Shown piece by piece: positions 23,645 to 32,500 of a DNA stretch of 37,269 nucleotides. A program made the translations under genes and the position numbers. Location of the stretch: NCBI GenBank assembly GCA_016209255.1, contig JACQWL010000590.1, positions 1 through 37,269 of the forward strand. The letters are read 5' to 3'. Every line of letters begins with the position of its first letter. The first letter of the stretch is position 1. The DNA comes from Verrucomicrobiota bacterium. GTDB lineage: Bacteria; Verrucomicrobiota; Verrucomicrobiia; Opitutales; Opitutaceae. The notes beneath the pieces were generated by a model. The model saw only the letters and a program-made list of their open reading frames with translations, had not been told where the DNA came from and did no database searches.

Positions 23645-26593
23645 ATGAAAACATCCCCCCATGCCTGTCGCGGCCGCCGGACCCTTCTCCTGCTGGCCGC
23701 GGTCGCTGCCGCACTTCCCCGTTCCGCGCCCGCCCAGATCGCCGCCCCGCCGCCGCCCGCCGCGCCGGCCGCGCCGGCCCACACGGGGGACGTAGTCCAG
23801 CTCTCTCCCTTCGAGGTCGTCAGCGACACGACCGACACCTACGAGGCCACCAACACCGCGGCGCTCACGGGCACCAGCACCCCGCTCAACAAGGCGCCGC
23901 TCGACGCTCGCATCCTCAACCGCACCCTCATCTCCGAACTCGGCGGCGGCGACATCTACACGCTCCTGTCGGATTACGGCGGGATTGGCCCGATGATCTC
24001 GGGCGTAGGCTCCGAGGGCCAGCGCGGCCTGCAGGACGGGGATGGAGCGCAGCCGGGCGGACTGACCTCCCGCGGCTTCACGATCAGCGAGCCGCGCCGC
24101 GACGGTTTCCTGCGCTCCTCAACCTCGATGTTCAACGCGTTCGATGTTGAAAGTGCCGAGGCGATCAACGGCTCCAACAACCTGCTCTACGGATCTGGCG
24201 AGGCGGGCGGCGTCGTCGTGATTAACTCCAAGCGCGCACGCGTCCAGCAGCGGTCCTACCAGTTCAATTACAAAATCGACTCGGAAGGCTCGCGTGAATT
24301 CACCACCGATCTCAATGCCAGCACGCGGCGCTTCGCCGTCCGGCTGAATCTCCTGAAGAGCGAGGACAAATACTACCGGCCGCTGCTCGGCCTGAATCAG
24401 GAGGCGATCCAAGGAGCCGTCACGTTCCGTCCGTATTCCTGGCTGAGCATTTTCGCTGACTACCGCCACTACATCCGGGACGCCCCCAGCTCGCGCGACG
24501 GCACGATCAACGCTCCGTTGAATCTCCTGCTGAACACCGGCGAACGGCTGCACAATCAGTCGACGCGATATATCGTCGGCGTGGGCGGCACGGAGCTCAC
24601 GAACGGGTTCATGAACCTCACCACCATGGACTCGCTGTGGGGCAAGATGAACGGCCAGTATTGGGTCAACGAGTCGAAGTCAGTCACGGTCGATGTGACC
24701 CCCCGGCCCGACCTCGCGTTTCAGTTCAAGTATTCCGACGACAGCCGGATCAACAATGCGCTGTCGGCCGGGCTCGGGACCATCTACCACCCGGACTCCA
24801 CCGCCAATCTCTATGTCGACGCCAACGGCGTGCCCAAGCGCGAGTGGGCGATCCTCATGCAGCTGAACAGCGGCCCCTTCTGGACGGGTGCGCGCGGTTA
24901 CCGCGCAACCGCGGTCGGGAAACGAAATCTCGGACGCTGGGGCGAGCACACCTTGAGCGGATTTCTCTCCTACCTCGAATCGTGGAACAACCGCCAGGAG
25001 CACCGCTTCTACGAACTCGATGGCTCGGGCCGGGTGATTCAAGATCTGGCCAATATCACGAACGCCGACTCCGGCCGAAATCTGATGCCGGCGGTCTGGA
25101 TGCCCGCGTTCACGCCGACGCTGGTCGCCGGCGCCCGTTGGCCGGCCAATGAGGTCCTGCATCCCAACGGCAAGCGCTACCACCGCCTGCCGGTCGCCTA
25201 CGCTGGCGCGGTGCCTCGGACCGCTGCGAATCCGATGGGAATTTCCGGTCCCATCAACACGACTTCGACCGCCCTGCCAATTGGCTCCCCCACTTCTTCC
25301 TACACCCTCGACGACACCCTGGAGGAGAGCTTCGGATTCAGCCTCAACAGCTCCTACTGGCGTGGCCGGATCGACACGATGGTGGGCATGCGGTTTGAAT
25401 CCGCCGAGACGGTCCGAGTCTCGACGGGCGCGGCGAAAGGGCCGATCGATTACGACAGCCACACGTTCGGCGTCGTGGCCGACACTCCGATCAACGGCAT
25501 CCGCGCCTACGGGAGCTACTCGACCAACTCGAAGATCGCCTTCAACACGGACCGCGATATCTTCAACCAACTCCTCCCCATCGGCAAGGGCAACACGGTG
25601 GAAGGCGGACTGAAACTCGCGCTGTGGGACCACCGGGTGTCGGGCAACATCACCTACTATGTCACCGAGGGCGAAAACTTCACCGGGAGCCTCGGCACCG
25701 TCCGAAACGACGTCGACCCCGACGGGATCAACGGTCGCAACGGCGGCGCCGGTTTCATTTACAGCAAGATCTCGGACGGCCTGAGCGCGAGCATCTCGAT
25801 GCGCCCGCTCAAGCCGTGGCAGGTTACCGTGAGCTTGACCCAGGCCAATGGCTCGGAGCGCAGCACCGTCTCCCTGCCGATCTTCTACAACGACGAGTTC
25901 AACACCACGACGGCCGGCGGGCAGCAGGTTGTCGCGATCAAGGGCAGCACGGGCGCACTGTCGGCGTTGTTGGTGCCGAGCGTGCCCGGCAACCCGGCAT
26001 CCGCACAAATCCCGCTCTCGATCGCGATGCTGAAGGATCCAACCAGCCCCTATTTTGCGCAGCTCGACGCCGAGTCCGGCCAGATCCTCAATGCCGTGGC
26101 CCTCGGCATGAAGACGACCGGCGTCGGCACCACGCGCACCGGGTTGCCGATCACGCAGCATCAGCTCGGCTTCGCGCCCCCGGCCAACCCGATCATCGTC
26201 CGCCAGAAGGGCGAAGCCACCACCGGCTACGCCGAAAACCAGTTCAGCATGATCAACCGATTTCAGATCAGCGAAGGCCGTTTCCGGGGCCTCGTCCTCG
26301 GCGTCGCCAACGTCTACCGCCGCGGGTTTCGCGCCTACATGTATACGGACGCCGCAGGCGGCAATAGGCGGAAAATCTATTACTATCCCGACAAGCTCGA
26401 TACGAACGCCTATGCCATTTACAGCTTCCGCCCGATGAAAGCCATGCGGGCGGCCGTGCAGGTGAACGTTTCCAACGTCTTCGATCGCCAGCAGGTGATC
26501 ACGCTTCTGCGGCAAACCAACGGGACCGCCCGATTTTTTCAGCACTACTACACGCCGCGCAAAATTCAATTTACCACCAGCCTGACATTCTGA
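23645..26593 (+). CDS. TonB-dependent outer-membrane receptor (second of a paralogous pair)
   Basis: This 982-residue receptor is built like the one at 15705: signal peptide (about 1-31, 'RSAPAQ'), proline/alanine-rich spacer, 'DVVQLSPFEVVSD' (LSPFEV at 53-58), plug ('LNKAPLDARILNRTLISELG', 'TSRGFTISEPRRDGF', 'NGSNNLLYGSGEAGGVVVIN') and a barrel ending 'IQFTTSLTF'. The two align almost without gaps. Differences concentrate after the plug and in loop-like stretches, which could tune ligand choice. It is preceded by operator site 3 and followed by a GH27-like glycosidase 164 bp later. No SusD partner is present. A long reading frame on the opposite strand across it is a GC-rich shadow. Confidence 0.93.
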   Translation: MKTSPHACRGRRTLLLLAAVAAALPRSAPAQIAAPPPPAAPAAPAHTGDVVQLSPFEVVSDTTDTYEATNTAALTGTSTPLNKAPLDARILNRTLISELGGGDIYTLLSDYGGIGPMISGVGSEGQRGLQDGDGAQPGGLTSRGFTISEPRRDGFLRSSTSMFNAFDVESAEAINGSNNLLYGSGEAGGVVVINSKRARVQQRSYQFNYKIDSEGSREFTTDLNASTRRFAVRLNLLKSEDKYYRPLLGLNQEAIQGAVTFRPYSWLSIFADYRHYIRDAPSSRDGTINAPLNLLLNTGERLHNQSTRYIVGVGGTELTNGFMNLTTMDSLWGKMNGQYWVNESKSVTVDVTPRPDLAFQFKYSDDSRINNALSAGLGTIYHPDSTANLYVDANGVPKREWAILMQLNSGPFWTGARGYRATAVGKRNLGRWGEHTLSGFLSYLESWNNRQEHRFYELDGSGRVIQDLANITNADSGRNLMPAVWMPAFTPTLVAGARWPANEVLHPNGKRYHRLPVAYAGAVPRTAANPMGISGPINTTSTALPIGSPTSSYTLDDTLEESFGFSLNSSYWRGRIDTMVGMRFESAETVRVSTGAAKGPIDYDSHTFGVVADTPINGIRAYGSYSTNSKIAFNTDRDIFNQLLPIGKGNTVEGGLKLALWDHRVSGNITYYVTEGENFTGSLGTVRNDVDPDGINGRNGGAGFIYSKISDGLSASISMRPLKPWQVTVSLTQANGSERSTVSLPIFYNDEFNTTTAGGQQVVAIKGSTGALSALLVPSVPGNPASAQIPLSIAMLKDPTSPYFAQLDAESGQILNAVALGMKTTGVGTTRTGLPITQHQLGFAPPANPIIVRQKGEATTGYAENQFSMINRFQISEGRFRGLVLGVANVYRRGFRAYMYTDAAGGNRRKIYYYPDKLDTNAYAIYSFRPMKAMRAAVQVNVSNVFDRQQVITLLRQTNGTARFFQHYYTPRKIQFTTSLTF

Positions 26594-26663
26594 GCGCACC
26601 CCGGAGCCCCGAGTCCCGGCTGGCAGATCACTGTCCGCGCAATCGCAACCGCGTCGCGCCTCT

Positions 26664-26691
26664 GCCCCCGCCGCTCCGCGGCTGCGGGGGC
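26664..26691 (+). terminator. GC-rich stem-loop after the second receptor
   Basis: GCCCCCGC and GCGGGGGC form a perfect 8-bp stem, and the 12-nt loop can pair internally (CCGCGG). It begins 70 bp after the receptor stop and 66 bp before the next start. No T-run follows, so it may attenuate or stabilise the transcript rather than end it. Confidence 0.4.
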
Positions 26692-26757
26692 GCACCCGAC
26701 TGGAACCTTCATCCATTTTCCCCACACCCACGAACCCCTTCCGTCGCACCGCACCCC

Positions 26758-28617
26758 ATGGCAATCAAACCCTCCCTTCCACTGGTCGCCCTCTTGCACG
26801 TCTTGGCTTCCGTGCGGGCGGCGACTGGCGCCAGCCTCGTCCCCGACACGCCCAACACCGCGCCCGACTACTTCTGCACGTGGAACGTCCAGGGTTATGT
26901 CACCAGCTACACCAATCCCAGCCTCCAGGCGGACGCAATGATCGAGGCCGACCTCTTCGGCCGCGGCCCGCTCCAGAATTGGGCGGAGTTCTACGCCGGG
27001 ATTCGCGGCGATCTTTATTTTGTCCTGGACGATACTTGGGACATCCCGCTCGGCGGGGGCCGCTCCCACCAGATGCGCGGCAGCATGGAAATAGACGGGG
27101 AGCGTTTCCCTTCCTTTCAAGGCAGCCCGGCCGAGCGGCTCGCCAGACTGAACCGCGACTTCCGCGCCCGCGGCTGGCGCGGCGTGGGACTGTGGATTTG
27201 CTCCGCGCGCGCCAGAGCCCGGCGGGATCCCGCGATCAACGACCATGATTACTGGGCCGAGCGCATGCGTTGGTCCGCCGACGCCGGCATCGACTATTGG
27301 AAAGTCGATTGGGGCGCGATGAGCGACATCGATGTGTGGCGGTTGAACCAATGGTCCCACGCGCTCGCCCCCCGGCTCTGGATCGAGCACGGCGGCCTCG
27401 ATCGCTCCGGCGCCCGGTTGTGGCTGCCCGACAAGATCGACATCTTCCGGACCTACGATGTGAACATCAGCGTCGCGATCCCGGAGACAATCCGTCGGAT
27501 TGCGCAGGTGCTGCGCTTTCCCCGGGAGGACAAGGCGTCGCGGGGCCTGATCAACTGCGAGGACGAGGTCTACATCGGCGCCGGCCTTGGCTGCGTTTAC
27601 GGCGTGATGCGACATCCCTTCGCCGGCGACATGCCGAACGGCTCGCCGGATCGCGTTTTCCCCGCCGGCTTCCGGGATCTGAAGCGACGCCTCGACGAGG
27701 TCACGCGCGCCGTGCGCTGGCATCGCATCGCCCAGCCTTTCGGTGTCACCGACCACGAGGTCGTCGATACCATCACGGTGAATGAAACGCAGCACGGAGG
27801 TGGCGCCCCCGCCCGCATCGCCCGCGGCGGCCTGGCCCTGCCCGAGGTGAAAATGCCCGCAGATCAGGAGCCGCCCTATGTGTTGTGCTCGCGCCATCCG
27901 ACCGGCGAAATCGCGATCGCCACCGTCGGCCGGAAGCAAGGCTCGTCCGTCGTGATCCCGCGGGCCGACGTCTCCCTGGCGGTCGGCGCCCTGGATCGGC
28001 CGGTGGGCATCTTCGGCGAATATGCGAGCCTCACGCTAGTCACCACCAGTGCACTGGGCGGACGGCGCATCCTCGCGCAGGACCTCGCCGGCTCCACTCC
28101 CGTGGACATTACGGGGGAAGTCACGGTCGCCGGCGACCGGCTCACCCTTCCCGGCGCACTCATCCATCGTGTGGGCCTGATGGCGGCGACCCCTGGAGAT
28201 ATTTCCGATCCGGGACTGGTTCTCGTGATCGACGGTCTCGCCGCGTTTATCCCGAAGCCGGCGATGACTCCGGCTGGGCCGCCTGTGCGGCCGCAGGTGA
28301 CTGTCGAGCCCGGCAGCCGTCTGACGGTGGCGCGCGCCATGTGGGGCCCGGTTTACGGCGGCACCGACCTCACGCCGCGAATCGCCGCGCTGGTCCGCGA
28401 CAACGCGCTGGTGGTCGACGCGACGGCCGAGAACCTCGGCGCCACCGGCATCCCCGATCGCTACAACCGGTTGGAGCTCGTCTACACCCGGCTCGGCCGC
28501 ACGACCACCGTGCTGGCTGTCGCAGGCGAAAGGGTGATCATCGACTCTCAAGGAAATTTCCGCACCGAGCGCGCGCCGCGCCCGCCCGCCAAAGCCCCGG
28601 CCAGCCCCAAGCCGTGA
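26758..28617 (+). CDS. GH27/GH36-like (clan GH-D) secreted glycosidase
   Basis: This 619-residue protein has a signal peptide (LPLVALLHVLASVRAATGAS). The N-terminal half (about 40-330) is a TIM barrel with alpha-galactosidase landmarks: 'DLYFVLDDTWDIPLG' (compare the D-D-G-W motif), 'GWRGVGLWICSARAR', 'AGIDYWKVDWGAMSD' with probable nucleophile D184, and 'DIFRTYDVNIS' with probable acid/base D234. The second half is beta-rich and probably holds one or more beta-sandwich modules, ending in a proline/alanine tail. Similarity to known GH27 enzymes is patchy, so family assignment is tentative, and it may represent an unclassified clan GH-D group. It would cleave alpha-linked galactose or a related sugar. 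The TGA overlaps an ATG that opens an 18-codon leader-like frame. Confidence 0.68.
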   Translation: MAIKPSLPLVALLHVLASVRAATGASLVPDTPNTAPDYFCTWNVQGYVTSYTNPSLQADAMIEADLFGRGPLQNWAEFYAGIRGDLYFVLDDTWDIPLGGGRSHQMRGSMEIDGERFPSFQGSPAERLARLNRDFRARGWRGVGLWICSARARARRDPAINDHDYWAERMRWSADAGIDYWKVDWGAMSDIDVWRLNQWSHALAPRLWIEHGGLDRSGARLWLPDKIDIFRTYDVNISVAIPETIRRIAQVLRFPREDKASRGLINCEDEVYIGAGLGCVYGVMRHPFAGDMPNGSPDRVFPAGFRDLKRRLDEVTRAVRWHRIAQPFGVTDHEVVDTITVNETQHGGGAPARIARGGLALPEVKMPADQEPPYVLCSRHPTGEIAIATVGRKQGSSVVIPRADVSLAVGALDRPVGIFGEYASLTLVTTSALGGRRILAQDLAGSTPVDITGEVTVAGDRLTLPGALIHRVGLMAATPGDISDPGLVLVIDGLAAFIPKPAMTPAGPPVRPQVTVEPGSRLTVARAMWGPVYGGTDLTPRIAALVRDNALVVDATAENLGATGIPDRYNRLELVYTRLGRTTTVLAVAGERVIIDSQGNFRTERAPRPPAKAPASPKP

Positions 28618-28658
28618 TGCCCTGCCTTCCCCGTTTCCAAGCTGGACCGAATTCAAGC
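28601..28658 (+). repeat. 58-bp imperfect direct repeat, left copy
   Basis: This segment matches 29458-29515 without gaps at about 45 of 58 positions, including 19 of the first 20 and the last 11. It spans the end of the GH27-like gene and the following spacer, where ATG 28617 opens 'MPCLPRFQAGPNSSHRFT' and a stop. Confidence 0.7.
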
Positions 28659-28692
28659 CACCGCTTCACCTGACAATAACCATGAAGAACTC

Positions 28693-29457
28693 ATGAAACC
28701 CGCCCTCATCCTCCTCCCTCTTCTCCTCATCTCACCCCTCGCTGCCGCCGAACCATCAGGCCGCAACGACGCCGGGTGGCTGCAGCAAAACGGCGTGCGG
28801 ATTTTTCAGGATACCTTCGACCGTGAGGAGGACGGCAACGGCCTGAAGGCGATCGGCAACGGTTGGGAGAGCGCCACGGCCGACCGCGCTCCAAACGTCA
28901 AGCAGGCCGACCTCGATCAGGGCATCCTCAAGATCGCCAGCGACGGCAAGGCGGCCGGGCACGGTATTCACATCCATCACGACGCCGGATTCGCCGACGG
29001 CGGCACGACGTTGCGCTTTCGTTTCCCCGGCCTCAACAAAGGCGAGGCCCTCACCGTCGGGCACGTGGACCGCGAGATGATAGGCGTTCACGCCGGCCAC
29101 CTGGGCTACGCCATCCTGTCGCCAACCAGCATCATGCTGCGCGACCACAAAACCGGCATCAGCGAAGAGAAGCTGCGGGCCCGCCGCGCCGTGTTCCTCG
29201 AGCGCAAGGAAAAGCTGCCCGCCGACCTCGACGCCTTCCTCCAAACCAAGGAGAAAACCGTTCCGTGGAAAGCCGACAACGCGTGGCACGACCTGACCCT
29301 CGCCTTCGACGGCGACGAGATGCGCCTCAGCATCGATGGCCGGCTCGTCGTCTCGCACCGCTCCGAAGGTTTCGCCCACCCCTCGAAACGCTGGCTCAGC
29401 TTCTCGGCCGCGAGCACGGTTTGGATCGACGAGGTGAAGATTTGGAAAGTGAAATGA
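28693..29457 (+). CDS. Secreted beta-sandwich protein, paralogue of the 4006 gene
   Basis: This protein of 254 residues has a clear signal peptide (MKPALILLPLLLISPLAAAE). It shares with the protein at 4006 the blocks 'GNGWESATADRA', 'KQADLDQGILK', 'HIHHDAGFADGG', 'LRFRFP', 'VDRE', 'HAGHLGYA', 'WHDLTLAFDGDEMRLSIDG', 'RSEGFAHP' and the ending 'VKIWKVK'. The fold is probably LamG/DUF1080-like; no catalytic motif is recognised. The conserved histidine cluster (H-I-H-H-D) and the D-G-D pair could bind metal or sugar, which is inference. The start at 28693 is preferred; an ATG at 28682 stops after four codons. It is flanked on both sides by copies of a 58-bp repeat and followed by the large ThuA fusion gene. 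Confidence 0.74.
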   Translation: MKPALILLPLLLISPLAAAEPSGRNDAGWLQQNGVRIFQDTFDREEDGNGLKAIGNGWESATADRAPNVKQADLDQGILKIASDGKAAGHGIHIHHDAGFADGGTTLRFRFPGLNKGEALTVGHVDREMIGVHAGHLGYAILSPTSIMLRDHKTGISEEKLRARRAVFLERKEKLPADLDAFLQTKEKTVPWKADNAWHDLTLAFDGDEMRLSIDGRLVVSHRSEGFAHPSKRWLSFSAASTVWIDEVKIWKVK

Positions 29458-29515
29458 CCAACCCCAAGCCGTGATGCTCCCCGTCGCACGATTCAAAGCC
29501 GGCACGAATTCAAGC
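29458..29515 (+). repeat. 58-bp imperfect direct repeat, right copy
   Basis: This is the partner of 28601-28658. Here the same frame continues as the N-terminus of the ThuA fusion (MLPVARFKAGTNSSG), whereas the left copy ends after 18 codons. The two copies bracket the gene at 28693. Confidence 0.7.
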
Positions 29516-32500
29516 GGAACGCTGGCCTTCGCTGTCGTCCTGTCACTCGCCGGCATGCTGTTCGGCGCCGCGACCGCCGTCGCCGCGGAACCGTGGGCGC
29601 ACTTCACGGGTGCGCCCGGTTTCGGCGGGTCCGGCAAGCACGTCGTCCTCATCTCCGGCGACGAGGAGTATCGCTCCGAGGAATCGCTGCCCATGCTTGC
29701 ACAGATCCTCGCCGCGCGCCACGGCTTCGATTGCACCGTGCTGTTCGCGATCAACCGGCAGACCGGCGTCATCGATTCCAACCAGCGTGACAACATCCCC
29801 GGCCTCGCCGCGCTCGACCGCGCGGACCTCATGGTCGTTTTCACGCGCTTTCGCGTGCTACCGGACGAACAGATGAAGCACATCGCCGACCACCTCGAAT
29901 CGGGCCGGCCCGTGATCGGCGTGCGCACGGCCACGCATGCGTTCGGCAGTTTTTCCGCGGCGACGCATCCGCCCGGCGCGTCGACCACGTATGCAAAATA
30001 CGAGTGGAACCATGCGGGTGCGGATTACCCCGGCGGCTTCGGCCAGCAAGTGCTCGGCGCCACGCATCGGAACCACTGGGCCCTCCACGGCAGACAAAGC
30101 ACACGCGGTGTCTTCGCGCCCGGCGCTGCGGTTCACCCGATTCTCCGGGGCATTCACGACGGCGAAGTCTGGGGGCCGACCGACGTGTATGAGGTTTTGC
30201 TGCCTTTGCCCGCGGGCTGCCAGCCGCTGGTGCTCGGGCAGGTCCTGCAAGGCATGACGCCTGACTCGGCGCCGGTGGCGGGCGAGCAGTTGAATCCGAA
30301 ATGGCAGCGCATGATTCGGCCCAATGACCCGATGCTGCCGATCGTCTGGACGACGACACGCCCCGTCGGCCAGGGCGGACGCGTCGTGACGATGACCAAT
30401 GGTGGCGCGATGGCCGGCACGGGCGACTTCGCCAACGCCGCGCTGCGGCGGCTGTTCGTGAACGCCTGTTACTGGGCGGTCGGCCTTGAGGCCCAAATCC
30501 CGGAGCAGGCCGACCTCACGCCGGTGACGGCCGTGAACCCGTTCAAGCTGGGCGTCACGCCGCAGGATGCGATGCGACTGATCGCACCGGAATTCACGCT
30601 GCGGGCCGGCGACACGTTTTTGTTTTTCGGCAACGCCATGGTCGAGCGCCTTCTTGAATCCGGCGAACTCGAGGCGCGACTACAGCTCGCGCATCCCGAC
30701 AAGAAACTTCGTGTGCGCAGCCTCGCGTGGACGGGCGACGAGGTCGGCCACCGGCTGCGCCCCGAGGGTTATGCAGAGCACATGAAGACGCTGCTCGCCG
30801 CCTGGACGGCCAACGTCGTCGTGTTGGGCTACGGGATGAACGAGTCGTTCGCCGGCGCCGCGGGGCTCGGGGCGTTCCGGTCGCAGTATGAGACTTATCT
30901 GCGCGAGATCCGCCGGCTGCACCCGGCGGCGAAAATCGTCCTACTGGCCCCGATTGCGGTCGAGCGGCGCACGGCCACCGACGCCGACGCTCGCAACCGT
31001 GATGTCGCCGTCTACGCCGCGGCGATCGGCGAGCTGGCCCGGATCCACGGGGCGCAGTTCATCGATTTGTTTGCCGCCAGTCGCGAGGCCTACGAGCGCG
31101 GCGCGCAGCCCCTCACCACGCACGGCATCCATCTCAACGCCGCGGGCACGCGGATCATCGGCGCCACCGTCGCCCGCGCGCTGCTCGGCGCCTCGGCCCC
31201 GTCCCTCGTCGAGTCGCCCCGGCTGGCCGACGTCGCGCGCGCGGCCGCGCTGAAGCACAGCTACGTCGCGGAACTGGTGCGACCCAAAAACGGGGCGCTT
31301 TACTACGGCGTCCGCAAGCGGCCCGAGGAAAACGCCGCTGAGATTCCTCGCTATCATCAACTGATCGAAATCGCCGACGGCATTCTGCACGACCTCGCGG
31401 CCGAGCCAGGCCGGCGCTTTGCGGACTATCCCGCGCCTTCGCTCCCTTTGCTTCCGCCCGGGAAAATGACAAAATACAACCATCTGGGCGGCACGCTTAA
31501 GCCATCCGCCGAGATGCAGCAGGATCTGGTCGCGGCCCCGGGCTACGCCGTCAACCTCTTCGCGTCGGAAGAACAGTTCCCCGAGCTGCGCAATCCGGTG
31601 CAACTGAGTTTCGACGCGCGTGGGCGGCTCTGGGTCGCCACGATGCCCTCGTTTCCGCACACGATCCCTGGCGAACAACCGCACGACAAAATCCTGATCC
31701 TCGAGGACACGGATCGCGATGGAAAGGCGGACAAGTGCACGGTCTTCGCCGACGGCTTCGACGCGCTTGACGGTGTCGCCTTCCACGAACGCGGCGTGAT
31801 CGTTTCCGCCCAGCCGCGGCTGCTGATTCTCAACGACACCGATGGCGACAGCCGTTCAGACACCCGCACCGAGTTGCTGCGCGGCATCGACGTGACCGAT
31901 TCTCACCACGGCGGCATGGTCGCGAGCGATCCGTTTGGTTTCGTGATTTTCGCCGACGGCGTGTTTCATCGCTCGCAGTTTGAAACCCCATTCGGCGTGG
32001 TGCGAGGCATCGACTCGACGACGTTCCGACTCAATCCGGCGACGGGCCGCATCGAATCGGAGTGGCAGAGCATGACGCCCAACCCGTGGAAGGTCTCCTG
32101 GGATCGTTACGGCAACCTCTTTCAGCGCTTTGGCGGCGGGCATGTGCTCGAGGCGCTGCCCCTGACGTGGACCCCGCTCGGCGTCTATCACCCGTATGGC
32201 AACGGCACCGTGCTGAACTACGCGAAGGGCTCGGCCCTGAGCGTGATCTCCAGCCCGAATTTCCCCGACGAATTTCAGCAGGGTGTGGCCTCGGCCACGC
32301 TGCTGGGCAGCTACACCGTGTCGCTCTCCGCCACCACCGCCGACGCCGGACCCATCGTGGCGGCGAATCGGCTCGACGTGCTGACGTCGAAGAACAGCAC
32401 ATTTCGGCCGGTGGACGTGGAGTTCGGCTTCGATGGCGCGCTCTACGTGTCGGATTTTTCCAGCCTGATCATCGGCCACGCGCAGCACGCCATGCGCGAC

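Noticed and set aside
26461-26476. Operator-like half site GGTGAACGTTTCCAAC
   Set aside because: Only one half matches; it encodes VNVSN within the receptor and is not kept in the paralogue.
24680-26764. 694-codon open frame on the minus strand
   Set aside because: It mirrors the second TonB receptor; no motif is recognised and the composition is typical of a shadow frame.
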